From positions 27,113,316 through 27,177,315 of the forward strand of contig NC_059304.1 of assembly GCF_017591435.1 (NCBI RefSeq): DNA of 64,000 bases, in the 5' to 3' direction. The first letter of the stretch is position 1, and each line of letters begins with the position of its first letter. The position numbers and the translations under genes were made by a program. Below are positions 8,851 to 22,549 of the stretch, piece by piece. Source of the stretch: Portunus trituberculatus (taxonomy: Eukaryota > Arthropoda > Malacostraca > Decapoda > Portunidae). The notes beneath the pieces are model-generated. The model was not told where the DNA came from, made no database searches, and saw only the letters and a list, made by a program, of their open reading frames with translations.

Positions 8851-11692
8851 TCACGTCACAAAGAGTGTCAGAGGAGTTGGCAGTGTCTGTCTCCACTTAT
8901 GTGCCATCAGTTTGACACTGTGAGTGTTCATCTCCTGGACGTGAGGCACCGCGGCCGTGAACAAGTTCCACATCCTGGAGACGCGTCCTGCGAAGGTGCG
9001 TTGATGCTGACACCCGTGGGATCGCGGCACCTCTACGGCGTCACCACCATTGAGCACCGTTCTCGTGCTCCGTGCGGTGACTCTTAGAGGATGACGCAGC
9101 CCTGCCAGATGTGGCACTCTTTGCACCTGTGCCTTATGGAACACTACGATCGCCGCCACGTCTCTGCGGTGTTCCAGTGAATCAAGGGGACGCTCAGGCT
9201 CTGGGTGAGGTGGTAGTGCAGCATCTACTAGCCGTATGGCGCGGCGTTGGATGCTGTCCAGTCTCCTTCTGTGTGTGGCGGCACAGGACATCCAGGAGAG
9301 AGCTGCGTATTCAAGGTGGGGCCGCACCTGTGCCTTGTACAGCAGCAGTCTCCCCTTCCTGTCGAGGAAACTGGCGATCCTTCTGAGAGCGGAGATCCTG
9401 TGAGAGGCTTTCTTGGCAATGGTTTTGACATGCCTGTCAAACCTCAGCCCTCGATCCACCTCCACTCCAAGTATCTTGACGTCATCTTGGAGTGGGAGAG
9501 CAGCAGCGCCAAAGACAACTTTCCTGCCATTGCTGCCATGGCGGCTGGGGACCGAGACAACCATTGCTTGTGTCTTCTCCGGCGCGAATGTCACTTGCCA
9601 GCGAGCACCCCACTCCTTTATCACTCGTAGCTGCTGATTGATGGCCTCAGCAGCCCGCCCACTGTCCTGGCGTGGATAGGTATAGGAGAGGGTGCAGTCA
9701 TCAGCATAGGCCATGACTCCTGGCAGTAGCTGGAGAAGATCATCCACGTAGATATTCCACAGGAGTGGGCCAAGAATTGAACCCTGTGGCACTGATGCCT
9801 CCACAGGCAGGGACTCAGATGTTTGTCCGTTGACAACCACCTTGAGGCTTCTGTCCTGCAGGTAATTTCCCAAGAGTCGTAGCAAGCCACCCTGGATGCC
9901 TTTAGCACGAAGCTTTTCTAGTAATCCGTTGTGCCATACTTTATCAAAAGCTCCTGCTATGTCCAAAGCAACCACTATAGTGTCCTTGCCGTCGTCGAGG
10001 GCGTCCTGCCAATGCCTGGTGAGAAGCATCATTAGGTCGGAGGTTGACCTTCCAGGTCTGAACCCAAACTGTTGGTCTGAGAGGAGGGCATTGTCCTTGA
10101 GATGTCTACACACCACCTCTGCCACGACCCTCTCAAACACTTTACCCACCACTGACAACAGGGATATGGGTCTGTAGTTTTTTGGGTCCGTCCTGGAGCT
10201 TTTTGTGTGCAGGAACTACTCGAGCCTCCTTCCACACTGAAGGCCAGACGTTTTCCCGTACACAAGTTGTGAACTTGGGTGAGAGGGGCAGCCAGTTCCT
10301 GGGAGCATCGCTTCAGCAGGTGCGGGCTGATGTCATCAGGGCCGGTGGCTTTCTGTGTGTCCAGCCCCCGCAATAATCGCTTCACCTGCTGATGCGTCAC
10401 CTCCACCATGGTGACAGTCTTCTCACATTGCTGGACCAGCTGAGGCGGTGGCTGCTGTGGATTCCCGACCTTCATTTTCCAGCAAACAAGGAAGCCAGCA
10501 ACTGTGCCCTCTCCTTACTGCTGGTGGCGACAGTACCGTCCTGCTTGCTGAGGGGAGGGATGGATTCTTGGTGGCCAGTTCCTTGTTTGTCCTTAACAAG
10601 GGACCACCAAGTTTTGTTTCCTACGCCAGTGCCACACAGTTTCCGGCGCAGGCTTTCCTCCCACTTTTTTAAGGCCCACTTGCTGGTTACCACCATCCTC
10701 CTGCATGCAGCCCTGTGCAGGTCCTTGTTGCGCCGAGTCGGGTTCCTCTTGTAGCGGAGCCAGGCAGCATACTTTGCCTCGGCAGCAACACGGCAACGGT
10801 AGCCAAACCATGGCTGATCCGTCGATCTGGTGGTGTATTCCCTGTGTGGGACGTGGCGTCTCTGGAGGGCGAGAAGGTGAGAGGTGAGTGCAAGTGCTTC
10901 ACTCTCTGCTCCTCCCTGTAGCAGAGTGGCCCATGGGGTGTGGGTCAGGTCGTGGCGCAGGGAAGCCCAGTCTGCTTTGTTCCACAGCCAGATGGTGCGG
11001 GTGGTGGCCTCGTCCTGAGCCACTCCCACTTCCAGCTGTGTCAGTACAGCGTGATGGTCAGAGCTGCCCACGAGCCCCAGCTGATGACACTGAAGCTTGT
11101 CTTCCTGGTAGTCTGAGATGACAGGGTCTAATGTCCCTCCTCGTTCATGTGTGGGGAAGGTGACATGATCTGTCAGACCCTGCACCTCCAGGAGATTCTC
11201 GTAGGCGTCTCTTTCCAGGTGGTGATTGAGATCCCCCACAATCAGCACGTGGCTGCAGCTGTGTGCCATCATCAGGTTGTCTAAGGTCTCAGTCAGGTAC
11301 AGGAGTGAGTCAGGCCCTTGTCGCGGGGGGCGATACAGGGCACACAGCAGGAGGGCTGAGCGGTCTGCCAGCATTACTCGGAAGTACATCATCTCCATCA
11401 TTGGAGGCGTGTCTATGTCGAGTAGCTGGGCCTGCATTCCTTCCTTGAAGCAGACAGCCACTCCACCTCCTGTTCGCTCCTGTCGGTCCCTCCTCACCCA
11501 GTGGGTGAAGCCCTGCATCCTGCCATACGTGGGCTCCACCTCACTGTTCAGCCATGTCTCGGTCACCACAACAACGTCTGCATTGTGTCGTTGCACACAG
11601 TTGTGGTATAAGTCTGCAAGGTTAGTCCGGAGACCACGGACGTTGCTAGAGACGACCTTTAGTTGGCGGCAGGGGCAAGCTGGCTGTACCAT
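8851..11692 (-). pseudogene. LINE C ORF2: endonuclease-reverse transcriptase, few frameshifts
   Basis: EN domain (10472-11692, 406 residues with linker): SNVRGLRTNLADLY, VVVTETWLNSE, LLLCALYRPPRQGPDS, IVGDLNHHLERDAYE and GSSDHHAVL are the successive EN motifs, catalytic TE, GD.N and SDH included. RT domain (about 10400 to 8851): KATGPDDISPHLLKRC, FGFRPGRSTSDLMML, ALDIAGAFDKVWHNGLL, SVPQGSILGPLLWNIYVDDL and the catalytic AYADDCTL. A long thumb and C-terminal part follows (VRPHLEYAALSWM, FAGRVSRMWN) and ends at a stop at 8851. The reading frame breaks at about 10472 (a stop overlapping an ATG in the next frame) and at least once more between about 10260 and 10180. All active-site motifs are intact, so decay is recent compared with families A and B. 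Confidence 0.88.
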
Positions 11693-11720
11693 GGTGAGGG
11701 ATGGTAGTGAGCGAGGCCTG

Positions 11721-12645
11721 CTAGTCCGAGGTGGTGGTTAGGGTCCGCGGCCGACTGCTGGTACTGGTGAAGAGGTGGTCCACTGCCGCCCCTGGTTCTG
11801 ATTCCAGATACCAGGCTGAGGAAGGAGTGGGCGAGGTTGTGGCAAGGACTGAAATGAAGTGAGGGGGTGGGCGGGCTGAGGCGCTGCAGGTGGGAAGGGT
11901 GTGGCTGTGTATCTTTCCACCGTAAAGCCGCTGTAGGAGACGCTCCTGACGTAAATCGTCAGTTCTGGCGTGGCAAGTAGCAGAAGTGTGTCCTTTCCGT
12001 GAGCAGTACTCACACACTTTTGCCTTGGCTCGCTTTTGTGTCTGCTTGGTGGCCTGGTGAGTCCTCAGTCCTTCGCTGGACACCCTCCTCGCGTCCTGCT
12101 GCACTTCCCTCTTTGATTTCTTTTTTCTCCAATCTCCTGAAGTGGTCTGAGGAGAGGTTCGTGGGCGAACAGAGGCACCGCGATCTACTCCGTTCGCTGT
12201 GTTTATGGAGGAAGAGTCCCTACTGCTCTGTGTGGCGGTAGACGTGGTAGTGAGTACCGAGCAGTCACTCTGTGTGGCAGAAGGAGTGACAGTGGACGCT
12301 GGGGAGGTGTCACAGTCGCTCTGTGTGGCGGTGGAAGCAGTGGAGGTAGGCGGAGCGGTCGTTGTTTCCCGGGCAGGCGAAGGGAAGGTGGAAGTGGAGA
12401 AAACAGCTGCGTACCGGATCTGTTGCGGTTTATCCGAGCTCCACCACGTCCTCCACCTCTCAGAGTCCTGACAAACCACCTCCCAGTGTTCGTCAATTGA
12501 CTCTGCGTGGGCGCTGACTGCCTGAGAGCGTGTGGCTACTTGCGTCTGGCGCTGTTTTGACGCTATCAGCCTGTCTGCTACTCTGAGAGCCGCAGCAAAC
12601 ACGTCTCTGTGCTGTATGATCAAGTCTCGGTCGTCCTGGAGGACT
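11721..12645 (-). pseudogene. LINE C ORF1: gag-like protein with one CCHC zinc knuckle
   Basis: This is an open frame of about 300 residues. The N-terminal part reads HRDVFAAALRVADRLIASKQ and HWEVVCQDSERWRTWWSS. A low-complexity Ser/Thr-rich middle follows, rich in ATQSDCDTS-like repeats, then a basic stretch (QTQKRAKAK) and one knuckle, CEYCSRKGHTSATC, with C-x2-C-x4-H-x4-C spacing. Such proteins bind element RNA. Reading upstream, the frame continues a few codons to a stop at the edge of the TC tract, so the natural start is probably missing. It lies about 30 bp before the ORF2 start. Confidence 0.8.
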
Positions 12646-13840
<1,195 letters not shown>

Positions 13841-13846
13841 GGGTAC

Positions 13847-14552
13847 AGGAGATGGATGGATTTTATTATAAGGCGCCGCAACATCTCTGGTCTTTTGGCG
13901 CCTCTACAATAATGTAAAAAGACAAAATTGTTGATAAAAACAACTAAAAGCAGTTAAATCAATACAATAGCTAAAAAACTAAAAATACATTAAACTAAAT
14001 AAAAGAAAAATACATATAATGAAATAAAATAATATTCACAACTTTGGGAGAAGACCAGCTTCTCCCAAAAAATTAAAAACATGTCCTTGGGCCAGGCACT
14101 CTGGTCCAAGGACCTTTGAGAGATAATAGACACCCCTATCTCTACTACGACAGCGGTAGAGGTAGCGGTGTCTTAAATCAGTCAAACTGGGGCACTCCAC
14201 TAGTTGGTGCCGCACCGTAAGCGGCACCAGGCAGTCATCACAGTAAAGTTGAGGGTCCCTGGTCAGGAGGTACCTTTGTGTAAGGTACGTGTGACCTATA
14301 TGAATTCGCGTCAATAACGTTTGTGCACGGCGATCCCGGACATGGGTGTATGTCCACAGAGGGAGTGTGGAAGTAGTGATCTCTCCCATTTTCAAGCTTG
14401 CGAACCCCGTTAGCGATCTCCTTTGCCAAATTGATGCAACCGCCACTCGAATTACAGGAAATACATCTCGAAAAGGAACAGGGGCAGGAGATGTAGCGCG
14501 ACTTGCTGCCTCTTTAGCGAGGCGGTCAGCGTGTTCATTCCCTGGAACACCC
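13847..14552 (-). mobile_element. LINE family B, copy B1, 3' fragment
   Basis: On the minus strand this copy ends in the family tail (GCGGCGCC box, AT-rich stretch, ATCCATCC). Its coding part (14036-14549) holds the C-terminal half of the RNase H domain (GNEHADRLAKEAASRA, with the late catalytic D) and the following cysteine-containing region LLTRDPQLYCDDCLVPL...HQLVECPSL. The frame is open over about 173 codons. It is truncated at 14552, where the 5' leader of the + strand copy B2 begins. Confidence 0.85.
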
Positions 14553-15006
14553 TCCACCAGATGGGAACCGCCTTGTCGTTGTGGGGGGGCTTCCGTGCCC
14601 CTGTGACCTGGCGAGCTACGCTAGAAGGGGCTTAGGCCTCTGCTCTGCCCTTTCGACGGAGAGAGGGCTACCCATGCTAGTAAGGTCGCCAGTGAGGGGC
14701 CAGACTAAATGGTTCCTACGTAGGCTACCAGTGGACCAGCGGAGCCACCCGCTGGAGGGATCGCCCAATAGGGGCCGTCCTGTGTTGGATGGTTGGGTGT
14801 CTAGGCTGGGATGCTTTGGGAGGGGGGTTTAAGCTCTGTCGTGGACAAACTTTCTGCATCATGTGGGTCATTTTTTTTAAAACGATTGGTCCGCATGGGG
14901 ACAAGGTACCCCGTCCACGACAGCCAGCGCTTGTTCCCATTCTCGTCCCAGTAGGTGGTTTCCCTTGCCCCTGGGGCTAATCTTTTCTTATTGTTTTTTT
15001 TTTTAT

Positions 15007-16906
15007 ATGGGAAAACACAAAAAATCTTCAGGCTCGCGTGAGGTGGCTGACCTGGCCCACGAGACGTAATCTTCAGGTCAGAGTGGGAAGAAGGATTCCC
15101 CTCCACAAGGGCCTCCCGCAGCAGTCTCTTGTTCTGGGAGTTCTTCTGAGGGTCGCGTTTCTGCTGCATATGACTCTCTTTTGATGGTAAATGTTAATCC
15201 ATCATTTTTCTACCACGCCTTGCACTCACTTCTCAAGGTGTATATCACGGTTTTACGTATTCGATTGGTTTATGAAAAGGACTTTCCATCTAAGCATTGC
15301 TATGTAACTTTTCTGTCATGTGATGAAGCCCGTCTGGCTAATGAAAATGTAGCATCTCTGCCCCTTGCCGGCCATGGCTTTAAAACTGAATTTCTCCACT
15401 CACGTATTATCTCAGAGAGTGACATGGATTACATCCCAAATGTTTTTGAAAACTATTTAGAGAATTCAGTTCCAGCAGTCCGCCATATCCCGCCTCCACG
15501 TTGGTTTATGGCGTACTATAGAAATAGGCGTGGGAATTTCATCCATGTCTCACGGTACCTGTTCAAAGAAATCGGCACGATTCCTGATGGGAATCTGTAA
15601 AAGTATGGGAAGGGAGTGCTTGTGCGAAGAAAAGATCTTACGCAAGCGAGAATGTTGCAACATCTCCAATGCCCTTCTGACAGCATGTTTGAGACTGTTA
15701 AACCTCATCCCACCTTTAACTATAGCAAAGGTTGTGTTTATAGCCAAGATCTCTATGAATTCCCAGAAGAGGAAATACTAGCAATGTGCCCTAGCTCAGT
15801 ACAAAAGGTGACTAAAATGAGGAACTCCTCCAACATGGTCCTTCTCACCTTTTTTGGTTCCACCGTTCCTGACCGTGTTCATATCGGTCCTATCAACCTT
15901 AGAGTGAGGCGCTTTGTTTCTCGCCCTCTTTAGAGTACTTCTCATGCTATGGGTACGGTCACGGCAAAAGCTCGTGTAAAGAAGCTTCCCGATGTGGTAA
16001 TTGCTCTGCGCTCGCCTCACATCCAGAGGAGCATTGCAATGGTGCAGCTTATTATTTTCATTGCCGTGATGCTCACCAGGTACGTTCCAGGCAATGCCCC
16101 AGGTATCGCCTGGAGCAGGACATTCTACAACTTGCTAACACTCAGTTCATAAGCCTAGGTAGCGCCCGCCGTGAACTCCTGTACCCCCAGAAGGACGGTA
16201 CTGTTGCGACATCCTAAGCTGCATTGTCTGCTCACTCTTCTGCTGAGTTGGCCGGTCCGAAGACGACAACTCCTGCTACCTCTCGCTCTGTTGAGGTGGG
16301 TGTTCCTGTTCATTTGGCCAATAGGTTTCCCCTATTGTCCGATGACTAGGTTGAGTCAACTCTTAGAAGTGACGAGACAAATACGGACTTGACCAAAGTC
16401 ACCCATGTAGTAGATGTCGATTTGCCACCTGTATCGCCTAAGCCTTTGAAGGGCCTGACTAAACGGCACAACGGCTCTGCGGAGTCGATAGATTTAGCTC
16501 AGCCTAAACAGTCTAAAGTTTCTCCCGGTGTACGTGATCGTGAGTCCTCAAGGGACCGTTCTGAAATGGTAGCTCCAGTAGTTTCTGTCCAGCCTCCTGT
16601 GACGCCCTCCGTCTCAGATCGGGCTTCTTGTGATGAGGACGGTCTTAGCATGGAGACGTCCGATGATATTGTCACAGCCGTCCCTTGCGGACCCGCTGTG
16701 TCAAAAAGTTGAGTCCAGCCTGACCCTCGTCCTCCGAGGACCGGTAGGAGTGATGATGATTCGCATCACTCACAAAAAGGCCGAAAGGCTGCGGTCCAAC
16801 GACCCGGCACATCTCAACACCCGGTGTCTTCTCGTCGTTTGATTATTTCTAGTCAGGTCAGTCACGGGCAGCCTCAAAAGGCTCGCCCGCCCACTGCACC
16901 CAAATA
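15007..16906 (+). pseudogene. B2 ORF1: gag-like nucleic-acid-binding protein
   Basis: It begins MGKHKKSSGSREVADLAH. A conserved N-terminal domain follows, with VNVNPSFFYHALHSLLKVY and IPPPRWFMAYYRNRRGNF. A stop occurs at 15598-15600. Further on, ARMLQHLQCPSDSMFETVKP and YSQDLYEFPEEEILAMCP are recognisable. Further frame changes and a stop at about 15931 fall before the zinc-knuckle region, which is degraded here but clear in other B copies. A Ser/Pro-rich tail (KRHNGSAESIDLAQPKQSKV) closes it. It is not translatable as one protein. Confidence 0.8.
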
Positions 16907-19900
16907 GTCATCTTCAAGCTTCTACAGTGGAACTGTAGAGGCCTTCGCGCCTCGTGGGGGGAACTCCGAGCTTTACTGTCGGAGTTCTCTCCAGCCTGTG
17001 TAGCTCTGCCAGAGACTATGCTTGGTGATAGTACTTATTCTAGTCCTCCTGGCTATCGTGCCTTTTTTAACACTCCTTTCCCTGACCATGCCACCACGGT
17101 TGCACAGCTATCCTTGTCCGTCAGGATATACCTGTTGTCTCTTTGCAACTCAAATCTCGCCTTCAGGTGGTTGCTGTTAAATTTTTTTGGGACGATCCTA
17201 TACTATTTGCAGTTTATATCTCCCTCCTCGGCTTCCTGTCTCCAGGGTTGAGCTTGACGGCCTGGTGCGTCAGCTACCTTCGTCATTCCTCTTGTTGGGA
17301 GATTTTAACGGCCATCACCCATTGTGGCATCGTGGGGTTTTCATCAGTTCTTTAATTGAGGATGAGGGATTGGAGGTTTTAAATTCTGGGGATATTACCA
17401 ATTTCCATAGTCCTACTGAGACTTTTTGGGCTATCGATCTTTCTATTTGTACTTCTAATTCTTTACTCAATTTTAATTGGCGGGTCCTACCACATTTACA
17501 CGGTAGTGACCACTTTCCGTGGCCACCACGCTGGGTTTTAGACAAGGCAGATTGGCCTCGATTCACAGACCTTAGCACTTTTATCCGTCCATTGGCTGAC
17601 TTTTCTACTTGTGCTGAGGCTGTTGCTTATTTTACCGATTTTTTTTATTTCAGTAGCGCTTCAGACAATCCCTAGGACGTGGGGTCGCTTTACTAAGCGT
17701 CCCGTTCCTTGGTGGAACGCAGCATGCACTAAAGCTGTGCAAGAGAAACGGGCAGCTTTATCTCATCTCCGGCGACATCGTGGGGACCCGAAATGCCTGG
17801 AAGCTTTTCGGCGCTGCCAAGCTCGGGCCCGCCGCGTTTTGAAAGAGGCACAAAGAGCCTCGTGGAAAGCCTATGTCTCTTCCATAAACGTCCGCACCCC
17901 TCTTACGGATGTCTTTAACAAAGTCCGCCGAATTTCTGGGAAGTATTCTGCTCCTCCCCCGCCAGTTTTGTTGTCTGCTGGGCGAACGGTGGCAGACCCT
18001 AGGAATATCGCCGACCTCTTCGCGGAGCACTTTGCCAGTGTTTCCCGGAGGCATCCTGCAACCCCGGGCGCACATCACCGCCAGAGAATGGAATCTCTCG
18101 GCATAAACTTTCCTTCCGCTGGAGGGGAGTCTTATAATGTCCCTTTCTCTGCATACGAGTTGCGGACTGCTTTGTCCCAGTGTCACGACTCTTCTCCTGG
18201 GCCAGATGGTATACCTTATGCCTTCTTGCGCCACATGTCTGACAGTGCTTTTAACTTTCTTTTAAATCTTTATAATTTGATTTGGCATAACGGTGACTTT
18301 CCTACTTCTTGGGCTGTGGCAGTGGTTCTCCCATTTCCGAAGCCTGGGAAAGATAATCTCCAGTCTACGAACTACCGTCCTATATCTTTGACATCCTGCA
18401 TTTCTAAAGTTTTAGAAAAGATGGTAAATGTAAGACTCATGTGGTACTTGGAGAGGGGGAAGTACTTGTCATCGGTACAGTACGGCTTCCGAAAGATGAG
18501 GTCTACTACTGATGCTCTTTGATCCCTAGAGTCTTCCATATGTGAGGCCTTCGCTTATCACTACCATCAAAAAACAGTGTTTTTTTACCTGGAGAAGGCC
18601 TACGACACGGCTTGGTGTCATGGTATTTTACAGTCTTTGTTTAATTTTGGCCTTCGTGGCCACTTTCCTCTTTTTATCCATCAGTTTTATCCAGACGTTT
18701 TTTACGGGTTCGTGTGGGGAGTGTTCTCTCTGAGGCTACTGCTCTAAATGATGGCATTCCACAGGGAAGTATTCCTAGTGTTACATTATTTGCAGTCGCC
18801 ATAAATGATGTTATTGATACTCTCCCAGATGGCATTCACAGCTCTTTATATGTTGATGATTTATGTATTTCATTTGGTGCTGCTAGGATGTCACTGATTG
18901 AGCGGAAGCTCCAACTCGCGATCAATAGGGTGTCCAGTTGGGCCAACATGAACGGTTTTCGATTCTCCACCTCGAAGACCGTAGCCATGCATTTCTGCCG
19001 CAACCGTGGTGTCCATACAGACCTGGATTTATACCTTGCCAATAGACGCCTCTCATGCGTGGAAGCGACTCGATATCTTGGCCTTTTATTTGACAACCGT
19101 CTCACCTGGGTTCCCCATTTCCGTTATCTTAAGGCGTCTTGTCGGCAGGCATTATCCCTTCGTCGGGTTTTAAGTCACACCTCTTGGGGTGCGGACAGGG
19201 ACACGTTCCTGCTGCTTCACCGCACACTCATACATCCCAAGCTGGAATACGGCTGTGAGATCTACTCATCCGCAACAGATGCACGACTACGCACGCTTGA
19301 CTCCGTGCATCATGCTGAGGTCCGCTTGGCTACAGGTACATTTCGGACATCTCCAATACCTAGCCTTCTAGTGGATGCTGGTTTCTGGCCGCTCGACCTC
19401 CGGCGCCAGTCTTCGATGCTCCGGTGTTGGTTTCGCACCCACCGTCTTCCTGATTCTGTCCCTTGTCTGTCAATGTTGCGGGACTCGCGTTCGCAGGCAA
19501 ATGTCACTCGACCGAGTCTCCCTAAACCTTTTGGCCTTAGAGTTGCAAATCTCATGGCGGGGTTATCTATCGACCCCACTCCTGTGTACTTTTTCCGGCT
19601 CCCACGAGTCGGTTATTGGCAGCTTCCTGTTATCTCATTATGCCCTGCCATGGATGGCAAGAAGACTTTTCTGCCAGGTCTGTCCCACACACGGATTTTA
19701 GAACACTTTTTTATGCATTTTGATGATATCCCTTTTTTTACTGATGGTGCCAAATCCGACGCAGGCGTTGGATTTTCCCCTTTTTTCATCGGTCTGGCAG
19801 CCTTCCTTCAGTGGCATCCGTCTTTACTGCGGAGCTGTCTGTCATAGTCCTAACTTTACAAATAATTTTTAATCTACCGGTTTCGGGTTTTACAATTTTT

Positions 19901-20233
19901 AGTGACTGTCGCAGTGCTTTTACTTCTCTCTCTTGCACTATATCCTTTAACCCTTTGGTTTTATCAGCCCTGGAGTGGCTATACCTTCATACACAACGAG
20001 GATATCGTGTTGGGTTCTGTTGGGTCCCTGGTCACGTTGGTGTTCCAGGGAATGATCATGTAGATCGCCTCGCTAAAAAGGCAGCAAGTCGCGCTCCATC
20101 TCCTGCCTCTGTTCCGTTTCGAGATGTCTTTCCTCTAATTCGTGAGGCAGTTGCAGCAATTTGACAGAGGAGGTGGCTAACGGGGGTCGCAACCTCGAAA
20201 ATGGGAGAGATCACTACTTCCTCTATCCCTCAG
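16907..20233 (+). pseudogene. B2 ORF2: endonuclease, reverse transcriptase, RNase H
   Basis: EN is frameshifted at the start (AQ/LPETMLGDSTYSSPPGY, about 17000), then LLLGDFNGHHPLWHRG (about 17290) and a GSDHFP-like end (about 17505). A linker (RPVPWWNAACTKAVQEKR) leads into RT: SSPGPDGIPYAFLRHM (18190), VVLPFPKPGKDN, NYRPISLTSCISKVLEKMV, VQYGFRKMRSTTDAL followed by a stop at about 18522, and the catalytic LYVDDLCISF at about 18845. A long thumb follows. RNase H starts at about 19740 (FFTDGAKSDAGVGFS), with an E in the FTAELSVIVL helix, SDCRSA, and GFCWVPGHVGVPGN. It is cut off at 20233. Several frame breaks make it a pseudogene. Confidence 0.85.
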
Positions 20234-20685
20234 CCCCCCCAGATGGGAACCGCCTTGTCGTGGTGGGGGGGCTTACGTGCCCCTGTAACCTGGCGAGATA
20301 GGCTAGAGGGGGCTTAGGCCCCTGCTCTGCTCTTTCTAGGGGGAGAGGGCTACCCATGCTAGCAAAGACGCCAGTGAGGCGCCAGACTAAATGGTTCCTA
20401 CGTAGGCTGCCAGTGGACAGCGGAGCCACCCGCTGGAGGGATCGCCCAGTAGGGGCCGTCTTGTGCTGGATGGTTGGGTGTCCAGGCTGGGATGCTTTGG
20501 GAGGGGGGTCTCAGCTCTGTCGTGGACAAACATTCGTAGCAGATGGGGCCTTTTTTTTTTAAACGACTGGTCCGCATGGGGACGAGGTACCCTGTCCACG
20601 GCAACCAGCGCTCCCTCCTATTGTAGTCCCAGTAGGTCGTTTCCCTTGCCCATGGAGCCATTTTTTGTGTAGCTGTTATTTTTTA

Positions 20686-22543
20686 TGGGAAAACACAAAA
20701 ACCATCAGATTCTCGTGAGGTTGCTGACCTGGCCCACGAGACGTCATCTTCAGGTCTGAGTAAGGAGGAGGAATCCCCTCTACAAGGGCCACCCACAGCA
20801 GTCTCCTGTTCTGGAAGTTCTTCTGAGGGACGCATTTCTGCTGCATATGACTCTCTTGTAATGGTAAATGTTAATCCATCATTTTCCTATCTCAAGGCGT
20901 ATGGTACGGTTTTTCGTATTCGACTGGTTTATGATAAGGACTTTCCTTCTAACCGCGGCTATGTGACGTTTATGTTATGTGATGAAGATCGTTTAGCTTA
21001 TGAACATGTAGCATCTCTGCCTCTCGCCGGCCATGGCTTTAAAACTGAATTTCTCCAGTCACGTAATATTTCAGACAGTGAAATGGATTACATCCCAAAT
21101 GTTTTTGAAAACTATTTAGGGAATTCAGTTCCTGAGGTCCGCCAGATCCCGCCTCCTCGTTGGTTTGTGGCGTACTATAGAAATGGGCGTGGGAACTTCA
21201 TTCATGCTTCCCAGTTTCTTGCCAAAGAAATCGGCACTATTCCTGAGGGAAATCTCAAGAAATATGGTAAAGGGGTGCTAGTGAGGATGTTGCAACATCT
21301 CCCATGCCCTCCTGACAGCATGTTTGAGACTGTTAAGGCTCATCCTACCTTTAATTATAGCATAGGTTGTGTTTATAGTCAAGACCTTTATGAATTTCCA
21401 GAGGAGGAAATACTAGCAATGTGTCCTACTTCTGTGCAAAAGGTGACTAAGATGAGGAACTCCTCCAACATGGTCCTTTTCACCTTTTGTGGCTCCACCA
21501 TCCCTGACCGTGTCAATATCGGACCTATTAATCTTAGGATGAGGCGTTTTATTTCCCGTCCTCTTCAGTGCTTCTCATCCTATGGGTAAGGTCACACTAA
21601 AGCTCTTGTAAGGAAGCTGCTCGATGTGGTAATTGCTCTGCACTAGACTCAAATACTGAGGAGCATTGCAATGCTGCAGGTTATTGTTTCCATTGCCGTG
21701 ATGCTCACCAGGTACGTTCCAGGCAATGCCCTAGGTATCGCCTGGAGCAGGACATTCTACAGCTTACTTATAGACAGTTTATTAGCCTCGGTAGCGCCCG
21801 CCGTGAACTCCTGTACCGCCAGAAGGACGGTACTGGTGCGCCATCTTATGCTTCATTGGCCGCACGCACTTCAGTTGAGTCTGCCGGTCCAAAGACAAAC
21901 CCTTCTGCTACCTCTCGCTCTGTTGGGGCGGGTGGTCCTGTTCACTTGACCAATAGGTTTCCCCTTTTGTCCGATGACTCAGTTCAGTCACCTGCAAGAA
22001 GCAACGAGAATAATACGGACTTGAACAAACTAACCCATGTAGTGGATGTCCATTTACCTCCTGCATCGCCTAAGCTTTTGAAGAGCATGCCCAAACGGCA
22101 CCGCGGCTCTGCGGAGTCATTAGATTTAGCTCAGCCTAAGCAGTCTAAGGTTTCTCCCGGTGCACAAAATCGTGAGTCCTCCAGGAATCGCTCTACTAGA
22201 GTACCTCCAGTAGTTTCTGTTCAGCCTTCTTTTACACCCTCTGTCTCAGATCGAGCTTCTTGTGATGAGGACGGTCGTTGCATGGGGACGTCCGATGATA
22301 TTGTCACAGCCGTCCCTCGTGGACCCGCTGTATCAAAAAGTGCAGTGCAGCCTGACCTTCGTTTTCCGATGAACGGTAGGAGTGATGATGGTTCGCATCA
22401 CTCACCGGTAGGCAAAAAAGGCTGCGGTCCAACGACCCGGTACATCTCAACTCCCGGTGTCTTCTCCTCGGTTGATTATTTCTAGTCAAGTGAGTCGCGG
22501 GCAACCCATTCAAAAGGCTCGCCCGTCCATTGCACCTAAATAG
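20686..22543 (+). pseudogene. B3 ORF1: gag-like protein
   Basis: The ATG at 20686 begins MGKHKNHQIL, which is already shifted relative to other copies. An open frame at 20861-21589 (242 residues) contains VNVNPSFSYLKAYGTVFRIR, IPPPRWFVAYYRNGRGNF and VYSQDLYEFPEEEILAMCP, and stops in the first zinc knuckle (CFSSYG, second Cys lost). The C-terminal part is open again at 21856-22485, with KRHRGSAESLDLAQPKQSK and SDRASCDEDG. A deletion of about 20 codons removes part of the segment between GKGVLVR and MLQHL at about 21285. Confidence 0.8.
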
Positions 22544-22549
22544 TTATCT

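Larger units (their letters stand above)
14553..20233 (+). mobile_element. LINE family B, copy B2, 5' leader through RNase H
   Basis: The copy starts with the family leader (CCAGATGGGAACCGCC at about 14560), has a GC-rich 5' UTR of about 450 bp, ORF1 from an ATG at 15007, and ORF2 from about 16907. It stops inside RNase H at 20233, where another 5' leader (copy B3) begins. The 3' end of B2 is not found after B3, so this junction is not a simple nested insertion. Endonuclease, RT and RNase H on one ORF2 plus a multi-knuckle ORF1 suggest the I-like group of non-LTR elements. Confidence 0.85.

Noticed and set aside
10182..11741. Plus-strand ORFs opposite LINE C
   Set aside because: They are antisense shadows of the GC-rich ORF2; the minus-strand frames carry all known EN and RT motifs.
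14581..14980. Several 60-90 codon ORFs in family B 5' leaders (also near 20360, 29070, 38030 and 39350)
   Set aside because: They fall in the GC-rich untranslated leader on both strands, differ in frame between copies and contain no recognisable domain.
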